NCBI GenBank assembly: GCA_022702705.1 | Contig: CM040422.1 | Span: 39,331,270 to 39,395,269, forward strand | DNA from: Papilionanthe hookeriana x Papilionanthe teres | Taxonomy: Eukaryota; Streptophyta; Magnoliopsida; Asparagales; Orchidaceae | Reading direction: 5' to 3' | Length of the DNA stretch: 64,000 nt | Shown here: in pieces, positions 1-11,237 of the stretch | How the letters are laid out: each line of letters starts with the position of its first letter | How positions within the stretch are numbered: position 1 is the stretch's first letter | Made by a program: the position numbers and the translations under genes | Notes under the pieces: generated by a model | Told to the model about the DNA's origin: nothing | Databases searched by the model: none | Seen by the model: the letters and a program-made list of their open reading frames with translations, nothing else

Positions 1-1385
1 ACTAATTTAAAAGTCATTGCAAGATAAAATTCACCGCCACAACATTTCAAAATATAAAACAACTCAAAATTTAATCACAAATAAAACACAAAACTACAAT
101 TGCAACTAAATTAAAACGTCCCGTTGGATGATCGGGAATACCTCGGATGATGTAACCTACGTGTTGCTAACGAGATTTCCCACGGTCTAAATGAAAGTGT
201 GGAACTCATTCAATTGAGTTTAGCAAATTCATCCGGACTAAGTGAATCCGATAAAATAATGATGCCGAAGGATGGAACCGTGGATCTTAACCAGTGTCGT
301 TATAATCAACTTTAAGATTTGTTTTAATCAAAACACAAAAAACACTTGGAAATTAAGACTTCTCTAAACCAAAACACTTTTCTCATCCCCCGACTTATAA
401 CTTTTAAAACTAAACCTCTGCAACAACAAGGAGCTCTGGGCATGGTGGGCAAAGACGGCCATCGTCGTCGCGAAAACTCGAACCTACTTCAGCAGAACCT
501 TCTTAGAATTAAACAACAAAGCCATAGGACTTCGAGGTAGTTTGCCTAGTGCAACATAAATCCTCAACTCTTCGTTAGTGCATTTGCATTGCAAATTAAG
601 TCCTAACCGGTTTTAGGATTCCGAGGTAATCGTCCGATACGACATAAACCCTCACATTTTCTAAGCTATTTGTTTGATTTTATCATACAAATATAAGCCC
701 TAATTAATTAAAATTGGCAAGATTGAAATACTAAATAAACATTAGGACTTTCCTAAACTCGAGCCAAACAACAGGATAGTCGGGAATTACCGAAGTTCAC
801 TTCGAATCCGTGATTTCTCCTACTTTTCTTCCTTTCGAATTCCCAAAATAAAATGTTCCAAACTTGATCCATTCCCTATTGAAATTCCAAAATTCAATCT
901 TTAAAAACCTTAAACTTTGAAATTCTTGAGAGCAAAATTATTGATTATTATCGAGAGTTTTCTTAGGTGATTCCCGTCACTTAAGATGTAATTAACTATG
1001 GGGCTTGCCCTTATAGGGAATTTTAAAGAACCCGTGTAATATAAACCCCGTTTAATACTTTCATATTAAGCAGTGGGAACTTGTCGGCTTATAAAATTGG
1101 TTCGCAGACCAAACGGATGTCACAAAGCTTCTAGTTTATTTGATCGAGCCCCACCATCAAGTAGTGTGTCTATCCTTAGGGATAGATACACGGTTTGTGG
1201 TGCGGTGCTCGTTTATATAAACTATTTGGGATGTGAGATCGGTTTAATCTCATATTTAGAATTATTTTCAAAATCAAATACTACTTTTTCAAATTATTTA
1301 TCTAGACTAAATTTAAAATTCGCTGACAATTTCTGTTAGGTGACCCCTTTTTAAAATTTCACACAACCTAAAAATAAGCCGTACA
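1..1385 (+). repeat. 3' portion of 5' LTR (Tat/Ogre-like)
   Basis: This non-coding stretch ends in TACA just before the primer-binding site, as an LTR end should. Positions about 121-330 resemble 26821-26990 farther right, including a block reading 'cggactaa', then 'gccgaaggatgg', then 'atcttaaccag'. That supports both being U5-side LTR sequence of one family. The start of the LTR lies outside the window. No convincing gene is present. Confidence 0.65.
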
Positions 1386-1390
1386 ACTTC

Positions 1391-1408
1391 TGGCGACTCC
1401 GCTGGGGA
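1391..1408 (+). other. Primer-binding site, tRNA-Arg type
   Basis: TGGCGACTCCGCTGGGGA is complementary to the 3' end of a plant tRNA-Arg (acceptor strand ...CGGAGUCG plus CCA). It lies five bases after the LTR terminus. This primer type is the one described for Ogre/Tat elements, whereas Athila uses tRNA-Asp. Confidence 0.8.
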
Positions 1409-1908
1409 TAATTCCTCTCTCCATTATAATCAAATAATTCTGCTTTCAAAAATCGGTAGTGTATCCATGTCCTTAATGGGTCAAACTACCCTTCTTTCCG
1501 TTGGGATGCTATGTTCATTTCTACCTTGAACAAGTATAGCCAACATTCTCTCGGATTTAGGAACCACTGTTTAGACACCCCTAAGCAGAGAGGTTCCGAG
1601 ATCCTTTTACCTCATTTCTGAGGTGGGGTGGACCCCCGATAGGTGTTAGTTTAGGAGTGATCCTTCGAGTCGGGAAGTCTTGCTTAAGACTTTCTTTTCC
1701 TTTCTGAATCAGATTCCTTACCTTTTCTACACCTTTCGAACATTCCGTTCTAAATAAACAAACCCTCTAATAAGTGATTCTTTTAACAAATAATTCCTTC
1801 TTATAAATACGTGAACAAAAATGAGTTCGGACTCTTTTTAATTCCTTTCTTTTCGTCCTAAAGAAAAGAAGCATAACTTGGGACTGACACCCGGAATCTA
1901 CCCTGCAA
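1409..1908 (+). other. Untranslated leader, nothing recognised
   Basis: About 500 bases between the PBS and the first ORF-like stretch. They are pyrimidine-rich in places and hold no reading frame or RNA motif that I can support. Confidence 0.4.
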
Positions 1909-2600
1909 ATGGGAGCCCCAAAGCTGATTTTCTCCTTCACCAACGGACTGGACTTCGCTGTCTATAAGGATGAGCTGCCCGACAATGGGGTCATCCGATT
2001 TGGACAAGGATTTGAAAACACGAACGTCAAGGTCACCAACGTCTCCCTCTTTGCACTGACGAACAAGGTGTCTGAAGCTGAGGAGCCACTGCTTGAGTTC
2101 AACCTTAGGTCGACCCAAGAGTTTCCTCCCCGCAAAGGGTCCCGACCGGGAGGAGTACCGTCATCCGCAGGAGGACTCGTTCTTACTACCCCCACCGGTC
2201 TAGTTGTTTCGCACCTACCCCGACTTCGCCAAATCAAAAGGGAAAGAAATCCAGAACTATGGTAAACCTGTTACCGTGGAGGGTACGGATCTTCCTGTAA
2301 GACCTTCTGTCTTCGAAATCGGATCCAGTTCAAAGATTCCGTCGCTGACAAAGACCCAAAGAAGAAATAGAAATAGAAGGATCGCCAGAGAAGCCAGAGC
2401 TGCTGAGATTGCTTTCCTGGAGGAAATTCCAGAGTTGCCAGAATATACACCGTTACCGTAATATACACCACCGCCCGACTACATACCACTTTTGGGAGGA
2501 AGCGAGTTCCATCCCCTCTCCGCCGCAGAGGATGAGGAGAATGTTCGCAAGATTGTCGCCACATTACCACAGCCTCGCATACTACAACGATAGCCACAAG
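1909..2600 (+). pseudogene. ORF upstream of gag (ORF1 remnant)
   Basis: A decayed reading frame that starts MGAPKLIFSF at 1909 and shifts frame near 2200. The second frame carries the basic motif SLTKTQRRNRNRRIAR (about 2337-2390), followed by an acidic and proline-rich stretch (EEIPELPEYTPLP). I do not recognise the family. Ogre/Tat elements are known to have an ORF before gag, which fits the position. The basic motif and the opening 'NG...GVI' region resemble the start of the extra ORF after integrase (10527 onward), which suggests that the two share an origin. The function is unknown. Confidence 0.45.
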
Positions 2601-3560
2601 AAAAGAACTAGAACTACGCCGTTTGCTCGACCGCAAACTTTGGTAGAAAAGCTAGCAAGGAAGGAAAACTCGCCCCGTATCGGAGATTCTACGAAGGATA
2701 GGGCGGGTGCCGGTCAAATCCCGTCTTGGGCCCCGAGTAGAACCCGCCATCATGATAGAAAAGCCAAGCAAGAGAATGAAGGCTAGCCCGCCCGTCGTAG
2801 TATCGTGATTACGGATTAGGGAGGATACCACCTTCCAAAGCATTTGGCCGACGCACCATCCGGTCCTAGATCTTCCGTCGCTAGAAGGATGGTGTGGCGT
2901 CCCACTACGGGGCGATCGAGACCGAAACGAACAGCTCGAGAGAGAAAGTCTCGCCGAGAGGCCGGAATCGAAGAAAGTGCTACCGCGATAAAGGGGACTC
3001 GTGAAAGGGGGACCCGCAACCATCGCATGACAACCGCAAAGACACACGTAAAGCTCCGCTAGAAGATGCCATGGAAAAGTCGAGAACCGACATCCGACGA
3101 TTGGCAAAAGAAAGAGAAGAAAAGTTCGGAGATGAGATCGACTCATCGGAATTCATGGACAACGAATATGCAGAAATCAACATGGTTGAGACACGAGCTT
3201 CATCGCCTTCTCAAGGTGCTCCCCGCAACTGCAGAAGAGAGGAGCCGAACCGATGAAGAGACAGACTTCAGGAAAAGGACGACACGATCGCTCAAATGGC
3301 GAAGAGGATGGAAGAGATGGTCGTAGCTCCGGCCACTCTCCGCAGCCAAGTACAACCACATAGTAGAAACACCCCCGCAGGTCATTCACATCATAGACGG
3401 AGGAAAGGAGATTACATCCGTCAATGGGGATGACTCAATCGAAAAGGATACAAGACAAAGTATGATCCCCGAAAAGGATATCAAGAACTTGGTAGAGCAA
3501 GCAAAGTGCGAGAGGCCTTAGCACAATCGAAGAACGGGACATCCATTCGGACGGGCAGAC
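2601..3560 (+). other. Decayed coding-like stretch before gag, unidentified
   Basis: This stretch is rich in codons for charged residues (K, R, E). Open frames run in several phases, none of them long, as expected for a frameshifted continuation of the upstream ORF or the gag N-terminus. Fragments such as MEKSRTDIRRLAKEREEK (about 3071) look helical. I found no recognisable domain. Confidence 0.35.
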
Positions 3561-4825
3561 CTTACCCGTAAGAATTCGACGCCGTCCAATACCCGAAAGG
3601 CTTCGTACCACCTCCGTTTAAGACCTTCGACGGAACCGGAACCCCCGACAAGATGTTGCACACTTTCGTGCCGCTTGTTGCAATGCCGGCGGGAGCGATG
3701 CGTTACTCTTCCGACAGCTCGTCGCAGTCCGTCAGAATCGCCTTCGACCGGTATGCGAACTACCCAACGGCTCGCTGAAGACATTCTCGTAGCTAGAGAG
3801 CCTCTTCATCAAGCGATTTGCCGGAGCTCAAGCACCACATCACTATAGGTGATTTAGTGGTAGAGAAACAAAGGCCGAATGAAACTTTAGTGGATTACAT
3901 ACTTCGATGGAGAAATTTAAGTATGAAGTGTGAACCACAACCGCAAGAACAACATGCGATCAGCATCTTGCTTAAAAGCATTCACGGCCCGATAAGCACT
4001 TCTCCTCAAGGGATTCACTATTAAGACTTTTGAGAAGTTGTTAAGCAAGGCCGGAAGCTTGCAAGAAGAGGCGAAGCAATTAAGTTTTGCCGACAAGACG
4101 GACAAGCAAAAGCCGGTGAAGACCTTCGAAAAGAAATCCGGATCGTTGCAAGCAGCTGATAAAGGCAAACAACCGATGCAAATACCACCGTAACGGCCGC
4201 AAGAACCACAACAGAATTACCAAGAACCCCGGTCCAGATATACGTCGTCTCCGCAAGTATGAACAACCGCCTCGTCCGCAACGTACATTAAGGGAGCTTC
4301 GAGCAGAGAATATCCGTTCAAAAATGAAGCAAGACCGAAGATGTTCCGTAGCCTAATGAAAACTCCAGATTTCCACCGCCGTAGCCTAAAAGACCGGAGG
4401 AAGTCAACAAGAAAGGTGATCCCAACTTTTGCCCCTACCATCGGATGCTTCGGGCACAAGATGAAGATTGCATTACCTTTAAAAGTTGGCTCAACGACAA
4501 CCTTCTGAAAGGAAATATAACTATCCCGAAGGAGTACATGAAGGAACCCCGTAAAGGAGGTTCCGTCAATGTTATCTCAACCGATCCCGTCATTCCGATA
4601 GATCCCTATGCAACCGACGATGGATGGACTACCGCCCGGACGAGGTCTTCGAAGAAGATTTTAGACAACATCCGAACCGCTTCGGTGCGAGCTTCAATTC
4701 GTAGTTCGAGACCCGTTAAACCGATACTATCACTTGCGATGGAAGAACCACCTCGACAGAGACGATCGAAGAAAAGAAGAAAATCGACGAAGAAGAGGGG
4801 ACCGAGACTCCTAAGGCTGGACTAG
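3561..4825 (+). pseudogene. gag (capsid and CCHC-like region), frameshifted
   Basis: Gag encodes the capsid-nucleocapsid precursor that packages element RNA. The frame near 3590-3640 gives YPKGFVPPPFKTFDGTG, matching the 'PxFKxFDGxxDP' start of the plant retrotransposon gag domain. The frame at 3818-4022 gives the gag C-terminal helix region (RPNETLVDYILRWRNLSMKC). A degenerate zinc-knuckle-like motif follows near 4428-4475 (FCPYHR...DEDC). The stretches lie in different frames with stops between them, so no full protein can be made. Confidence 0.75.
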
Positions 4826-4846
4826 GGGTCGCTTATCCTAGGATAG

Positions 4847-5515
4847 TTGTTTCCGATTCGGGGAGAAATCCCTCGAACCTCTCGATTTTGTATGATTATC
4901 CGCTTCACTTCGGTGGGATCATATAATGATAAGGGTGATGGCGTTGGCTATGTTTTGACTGTTTCTAACGATTACTTAACTAGCGACAATCCGGACATCG
5001 ACTTCGATGCCAACAACAATTCTCAAATCATACATGATCTCGACAATCAAAATAATGAAGAAGACATCCATCAAGGAGGCTACGAGAGCTCAACAAGCAA
5101 CAAATCTATCTGCGAGTTTCGAGGAGCTCCAGTCACAATAGAGTTAGAGCCTTCAGATTCTGAAGATAATCCGGAAGAGCCTGTCATTCCGATTCAGGAG
5201 GAGACACCGACAAGTTCAACACTAGATTCAGAAGAAATTACAGAAGTCAACTTGAGAAGTGGAAAAGTTCTACCTCCAAGAGTGGGTCCAAAAGACAAAG
5301 GAAAGCAGGTGGTTGTTCAAGAAGAACCAACCCCGACAGAAGAAATACCCATTCGAGAAGAAGCCGAGACGCATGAGAACAAAGTGGACTACAACGTGCT
5401 AGCCCATCTTAGGAAACTACCGACCAAACCGAGCATTTACGATGCCCTCATCTTATCAAAGGAGATGAGAGAAGCTCCGATCAAGGCCTTACTTCGATCC
5501 GGTAAATTTGCTTAG
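4847..5515 (+). pseudogene. Acidic gag-protease linker
   Basis: An open stretch of 222 codons, rich in E, D, P and T (for example SEDNPEEPVIPIQEE). It ends in a segment typical of Tat-type polyproteins just before the protease (VDYNVLAHLRKLPTKPSIYD, then EMREAPIKAL). It probably joined gag to protease in the original polyprotein. The frame closes with a stop at 5513-5515, before the protease, where the reading continues in another frame. No enzyme motif is present. Confidence 0.6.
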
Positions 5516-5619
5516 CTCAAATGGCCGGAGATTCCTTAGATGAGGCTTCGTCTCGTTAAAGGAACAACGAGGTGTTACCTTCACGGACAATGACCTACTA
5601 CTGGGGACAAGCAGATCAC

Positions 5620-6050
5620 AACCGACCGTTGTACATTTCAGCTTACAATCGGAAAATTTACACTCTCCGCAGTATTGGTGGATCCCGGAGCATCAATCAA
5701 TATAATGAGTCTTCGAACACTAAGCATATTTGGAAATTGTTGCTCGCGAGCTCGAGGCCGACAAAATGTTATTAAGAGGATTCAACCGTAAAGGAGAAAG
5801 AGCCCTCGGATCAATAACGCTACCGATGAAGACCGATGACTTAGCAAAGACAACCGCAAAATTTCACATAATCGATTCGTAAACGTCGTTCAATGCTCTA
5901 CCAGGCCGACCATGGATACATGAAAACAGGATGGTACCATCATCTCTGCACCAAGTGCATCAAATACTACGATGGAGGGGAACAGTGCATCAAAGGAGAC
6001 TTGCAACCATTCTCCGTACATGAGATTGGAATCCATGAAGATGCAACTTA
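5620..6050 (+). pseudogene. Aspartic protease, frameshifted
   Basis: This retroviral-type aspartic protease would cut the polyprotein. The catalytic motif reads DPGAS at 5681-5695 (family form D-x-G-A/S-S), preceded by VLV and followed by INIM. The distal part shows the Tat-type signature LPGRPWIHEN near 5893-5925. Stops and frame changes lie between the two, for example after the 'IIDS' near 5880. Classification is by motif only. Confidence 0.7.
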
Positions 6051-6958
6051 TTATGCACCGCCAAAGAAAACGATCTTCTCCAGAGATACCGTAACAAATG
6101 AAGCAAAGAAAGTTCGAGACAACGAAGAACTCGAACTTCTAGTCCAACAGCCACTCACCACTCCCTTCCGGCGAGATGGTGAAGGTTTCTCCACAACTCG
6201 CATCCGAGGTCGAGGCCGGGACGAGGCCGTGGTAGAGACGTTAGGACAACTTGGACGAGAAAACCAACCATCAATGTTGATTGGGAAGATAGTTCTGAAG
6301 AAGAAAAAGAAATCAAGCAAGATGCAGCAACAATAAGTCGAAAGAAGCCGCAATACAAGATCTCCCTCGAAGATGAAAAGAACGAAGAATACAAATCAAT
6401 GTATGAGAAGATTAACCACTACGTACATACTATGACCCTAACTCCGATCCATTCTAACAAGATCGAGGGTATGGTGGTCAAAGAGATACGTAACAATGGT
6501 GCGAAGCCAATAAAATTCTACCGTGGTGCTTCTTCCTCCAAAACTGAAAATAATGTACAATTCGAAGATGTCACTTCATCAGAATTAATGGAATTACCTT
6601 TTAAGTGGTACTCTCCCTGTGTTCAAAATTTAATTCAACGTGGTTTCTTACCTCGACAATGGACAAAAGGCCAATCACAATATTTTGAAAAGTTATGGAA
6701 TAACTCCGGTCGTCCTCCCAATTCGAAGTATGGACTCGGATTCGGCACAGTAGGGTCAGTTGACGATATTGAATTTTGCTTGGTTGTCACTTGCAAGTCC
6801 ATTGAAAACCGCATGGAAACTACAGTACGAACTCGAAGATTTACAAATTGGAGACGCTCCACCGAATTCGAAGAAGAAATCAAATCTACAATAGATGAGT
6901 TAACTGAAGTTAACTTAGGTACTAGCGAAGAGCCTAGACCTACCTTTGTTAGCTCCTT
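6051..6958 (+). pseudogene. Protease-RT spacer
   Basis: The sequence between protease and reverse transcriptase. The frame from 6399 is open for over 200 codons and runs into the RT N-terminus. It includes a segment near 6600-6700 (QNLIQRGFLPRQWTKGQSQ). Ogre elements are known to carry an intron between protease and RT, but I could not pick a convincing donor-acceptor pair here. The stretch around 6150-6240 is GC-richer and Arg-rich in several frames. Confidence 0.45.
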
Positions 6959-7980
6959 ACTCAATAAAGAAGACTCCGAAGAAATAATCAAGTTATTAAT
7001 GGAATTTAAAGACCGCTTTGCTTGGAATTATGACGAGATGCCGTGATTAGCTCCGGAGGTCGCAATCCATAAGCTAGGAGTGGATCCTACTTCGCTCCGC
7101 CGATAAGGTCCTGAAGAATGCGTCTAGAAATCGAACAACAAGTCATAGCCGAAGTTAAAAAGCTAATAGACGCTAAATTTGTCCGCGAAGAACAATACCC
7201 GACTTGGTTAGCCAATGTGGTGCCAGCCGTAAAGAAGAATGGTCGATCGAATCTGTGTGGACTTCGTAGATTTAAACAAGGCATGTCCAAAAGATGAATT
7301 CCTCTACCGATCCTGCAACTAATGATCGACATTGCTTCAACACATGAAATATTCTCGTTCATGGATGGATCTTCGTGATACAACCAGATAAAAATGGCTC
7401 CGTAAGATGAAAAGCTTACAGCATTCGTAACGCCGATCGGAGTATTTTGCTACACAAAGGATGCCATTCGGATCGAAGAACACAGGAGCAACCTACCGTA
7501 GAGCAATGACAAGAATTTTTGATGATCTCATCCATAATCAAGTCGAATACTACGTGGACGATGTGGTCATCAAAAGCAAAGTAAAGGAAAACCACTCGTA
7601 TGATTCGAGAATTGTTTTCGAACGATTAAGACAATTTAACCTTAAGATGAATCCCTTAAAATGAGCCTTCTAGGCGTCACCTCCAGAAATTCTTAGGATT
7701 CGTTGTCCGACATCGTGGAATTGAAATCGACCCGGAAAAGATTAAAGCTATCTTAGAAATGCCGCCTCCCAAAACCTTAAAACAACTACGATCTTTTCAA
7801 GGGAAGCCGGCATATCTTCGACGCTTTATCTCAAACCCGTCGTGTAGGTGTCAACCTTTCTCGGCACTAGTTAAAAAGGACGCCAAATTTATTTGGGAAG
7901 AGAAATGCCGTAAGGCCTTCGAAGACATTAAACAATATTTAATGACACCTCCCGTCTTAGCGAACCCTAGCCTCGTGTAG
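6959..7980 (+). pseudogene. Reverse transcriptase, multiply frameshifted
   Basis: RNA-dependent DNA polymerase of the Ty3/gypsy type. The lead-in ELLMEFKDRFAWNYDEMP-like segment (near 6985-7045) is typical of plant gypsy RT starts. The central part is recovered only by changing frame several times (7050-7460). The MPFGSKNTGATYRRAM motif lies at 7461-7510, and the catalytic YVDD box, with both aspartates intact, at 7551-7562. The thumb/connection segment KTLKQLRSFQGKPAYLRRFI lies near 7771-7830. A stop at 7978-7980 ends the last frame. Confidence 0.85.
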
Positions 7981-8395
7981 ACCGCCGATACTTTACACCG
8001 CGGCTTTAGACGATTCTCTCTGAGCCCCGTTAGCCTGTGTCAATGATGAGGGTAAAGAAAATGCTCTTTACTACTTAAGCCGTCGTTTACTTCCGACGGA
8101 AGTAAGGTATCCCGCAATTGAAAAGCATTGTTTCGCCTCGATCTTCGCCGCTCAAAAGCTCGTGCACTACATGCTTTCTCACAAGGTCAACCCGATTTCG
8201 AAGTTTAATCCATTGCAATACTTGATGACTCGTCCAACACTTTCCGGCGTACTTGCCGATGGTCAATGATATTATCGCAATTCGATATAACTTTCGTGCC
8301 TCCGCGTGCCGTAAAGGGACAAGTCTTAGCAGTACTTCCTCGCAAGACACCCTTCGCCTGCAGAATCTCCTCTCAATGATGATTTGCCGATGAAC
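7981..8395 (+). pseudogene. First RNase H (gypsy type), decayed
   Basis: The gypsy-type RNase H directly after RT, degrading the RNA strand of the hybrid. Near 8055-8230, one frame reads LYYLSRRLLPTEVRYPAIEK and then KLVHYMLSHKVNPI, which match the standard 'IYYxSRxLxxAExRYxxIEK' segment. The N-terminal catalytic part is obscured by frameshifts. Having this domain plus the second RNase H at 8401 supports the Tat/Ogre call. Confidence 0.65.
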
Positions 8396-8400
8396 AAATA

Positions 8401-8955
8401 ATGAACCTAGAAGACCTCGATGATCGACATTGGGAATTATATTTCGACGGAGCATCTTCAAGCACACAAAGACGAAGAATCGCAAGTGATAAGTGCCCGG
8501 TAAGGCAGGAATCGGCTAATATTTATAACGCCGGAGCAGGGGATGTTAAGATACTCCTACCACTCGACGTAACCGTGTACAAACAACGAAGCAGAATACG
8601 AAGCCCTCATAACGGGATTGGAATTAACTATTCAAATGGGGATAACAGACATCAACATCTACGGGGATTCAAAGTTAATCATTCAGCAAATCGCCGGACA
8701 ATACAGAATTTTAAAGCCAAGACTCGAACAATACTTCCAAGATGCCATACAAATTGTTGGAACGCATTCCCAATGTGACAATCTACAAAATTCCCGTAAA
8801 AGAAAATGCTTTAGCAGATGCTTTAGCCCGTCTCGCAAAAGAATTCGCCCGTTTGCAAGATGAATCGATGGAAGTGTCAGCTCACGGACGTCAGTCCTAT
8901 CACGACTCGACATGGACACAATACACAAATCGAAAAAGAAAAAGAATCGACTAGA
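8401..8955 (+). pseudogene. Second RNase H (archaeal-like), decayed
   Basis: A second RNase H fold follows the first, as known for the Tat lineage. Visible catalytic-type residues are D in YFDGAS (8446-8448), E in NEAEYEAL (about 8585-8610) and D in IYGDSKL (8666-8668). These lie in different frames. The last part, IPVKENALADALARLAKEFA (near 8790-8850), is the typical C-terminal 'NxxADALARLA' segment. The separation from the first RNase H is clear because both show their own conserved blocks. Confidence 0.75.
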
Positions 8956-8984
8956 AGAAGTGACGTAAAACACGAAGATCGGCG

Positions 8985-10315
8985 ACAAGCCATTAATAGA
9001 CTACCTGCAAACGGGAAAGCTACCAGACGATAGGTCGTTAGCCCATCATATCAAGAAAAGAGCTCTGTCTTACGCATTAATAAACAACACATTGTACAGA
9101 AGGTCTTTCGATCAAATGTGGCTAAAATGCCTAAGCGGGTCCGAGGCCCGTGAAATTGTTAAAGAAGTGCATTCGAGACTCGTGGCGCTCACCAGCCGGG
9201 TCCGAAGATGAAAATGAAAATTAAAAGACTAGGGTACTACCGGCCCTCGATGATGACCGACCGCATGAAAATCGCCAAGAGCCGGTCACCAATGCCAAGT
9301 GCACGGAGTGGTTCTACACCAACCTCCAAATGTGCTACACCCGACAATTGCGTCGTGGCCATTCGAATGTTGGGGCACGGATATAGTGGGTCCGATAGAA
9401 CCACCATCTTCAAAAGGACATCGCTTCATTCTTGCGTGGCTGCATTACTTTTCCAAGCGGGCAGAGGCGCTCCACTTAGAGAAGTGAAAGCACACCACGT
9501 GCTACAGCTTTTCAAGAACCAAGTTGTCTACCGTTTCGGAGTGCCGCGCAGGATCATCTCGTATAATGGGTCGGCATTCGAAGCACGCAAATCAACAATT
9601 TTGTCGGAGACACGGAATCGACCGGCGATACTCAACAATTTACTACCCAAGAGCAAACGGTCTCGCTGAGGCTTTTAATAAAACTCTCGTTCAAATCTTA
9701 AAGAAAACCTTGGACGATAATAAGAGAAATTGGCACGAGAAATTGTTAGAAGCCTTATGGGCCTACCGGACAACTTTCGGAACTCCTACTCAAGCTACAC
9801 CTTACGCTCCGGTGTATGGGTCCGAGGCAAGTGTTACCTTTAGAGGTTCGCCTTCCTTCACTCGTAATTGCAGCTTGCAAACAAGATCACGACAGAAGAA
9901 AACGCCAGATTACGACTCGAAGAATTAGAAAACTTGGAAGGGAAAAGACTTGCAGCGCAACAGAATTTAGAACTATACCAAGCTAAAATGGTTCAAGCCC
10001 ATGACAAACTGGTCCGCCCGAGAACCTTCAAAGTTGGCGACTTAGTTCTCGTTCTCAAGAGACCTATTCTTGCACACCGCAAGATAGGAGGAAAATTTGA
10101 ACCCACTTGGGAAGGACCGTTTGTGGTTGAAGCAAAGATACTCGGGAGGTTCCTACCAGCCTAGTGAATTGCCGTGGAGAACGACATATGCTTCCGATCA
10201 ACGGACGATATTTGAAAAAGTATTACGCTACCCGATGTTTCGAAGGAATGAATTCTTCATCCCTAAGAAACACGGCGAAGTAATTACTTATGATCGGGTC
10301 CGAACCCAAAAATAA
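8985..10315 (+). pseudogene. Integrase, frameshifted, catalytic Asp lost
   Basis: Gypsy integrase, which would insert the cDNA. The N-terminal part has the LYRRSFDQMWLKCLS segment near 9090-9140. The catalytic core shows ECWGTDIVGP (first Asp, about 9365-9400), then RIISYNGSAF near 9551-9580, where the usual second Asp (DNGxxF) has become Tyr. NGLAEAFNKTL, with the Glu, follows near 9655-9690. The C-terminal region carries the GPF/Y-type motif (PTWEGPFVV, about 10105-10130). The pieces lie in at least three frames. Confidence 0.85.
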
Positions 10316-10502
10316 TAAAATGTGCCAAGATAAATAAAATCATAATAATTAAGTTTTCCTTGTTTTCTTTTTCAAATCAAAATCTCTTCCCTGATCTTAT
10401 CCTACTTCTTTCCTGTTAGATTTTAAAAAATATATAAATAAAAAATGTATCTTTAAATAAACATTTTCTTAATGTTCTTGTTCTTAGTACTGCCCCTCGA
10501 TC

Positions 10503-10523
10503 CTTTTCCTTGTCTTTTCGCAG
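10503..10523 (+). promoter_or_regulatory. Possible 3' splice acceptor before the extra ORF
   Basis: A pyrimidine-rich run (ccttttccttgtcttttcg) ends in CAG at 10521-10523, four bases before an ATG at 10527. This is a good plant acceptor shape. Splicing from an upstream donor could bring the downstream ORF under the LTR promoter, as for spliced ORFs of other retroelements. This is inference from sequence shape only. Confidence 0.35.
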
Positions 10524-10526
10524 GAA

Positions 10527-11237
10527 ATGTCGAACGGCGGTTGGTCCCGAACTTTAAGAATGGCGTAAGCCTCGCACTCGATGAAAAGAGGGTGAAAGAT
10601 GGAGCGATAATCGAGATCGACTCGCATTTCGCACCAGCAGCCTACAAGACGAGGAAAGTGACCGGGTCCCGCTAACCGAGAAGAACTACCCTGAGTAGGC
10701 AAATGATGAAAGTGGGTGGCCCAAGCCACCAATCCAACAACAAGAAAAGAAAAGCAAACACCGAAGAAGATAAGAAAATGAAGTCCGTAGTCGCATACGG
10801 CGAGGGCAGGCTTGTCGCCGCCGCGCCCACGGAGATTCAAGAAGTGCGGAGAGCTACTCTCACGCCCACGCAACGAAGAAATAAGAATCGCCGTATCCGT
10901 AAGATGTTAACAAAACTAGCCGCGGACCAGCCGAGACGAGACAGCTGCTAATGCCGCACATACACTTCGAGGACACCGGCTCACCGTGAACCCGAAGAAA
11001 GGAGGCCAGCTCCTAGGATAACAGAAAGAATCGTGGAAATCTCCGTAAGATCGAAGAAAGAAGGCTACCACGCCACCGGATAGAACCACCAAGAAGTGCA
11101 TGACCTTGTCGTGCAAGCAACCCCGGGGATGTCCCGACAGTGCATCATCCCCGAGGAGCCGAGGTATGCGGGGAACGTGAAGGGATTGAACCATATATCC
11201 CACAATATGTCACAAGGCCTCGCCATCTCGCATCATT
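10527..11237 (+). pseudogene. N-terminal half of extra ORF after integrase
   Basis: A decayed frame that begins after integrase. Its first segment (NGVSLALDEKRVKDGAIIEI, 10520-10680 region) and its basic motif TLTPTQRRNKNRRIRK (about 10855-10905) parallel the ORF upstream of gag (1909-2400), in the same order. Between them lies a Lys/Glu-rich stretch (NNKKRKANTEEDKKMK). Frames change several times after 10950. It runs into the AlkB-like domain without any sign of an LTR or intron in between, so I treat both as one former gene. The N-terminal part has no recognised function. Confidence 0.5.

Noticed and set aside
2652..3146. 164-codon open frame on the minus strand in the Tat element
   Set aside because: Antisense to the charged coding-like stretch before gag; Ser/Arg/Leu-rich shadow without a domain.
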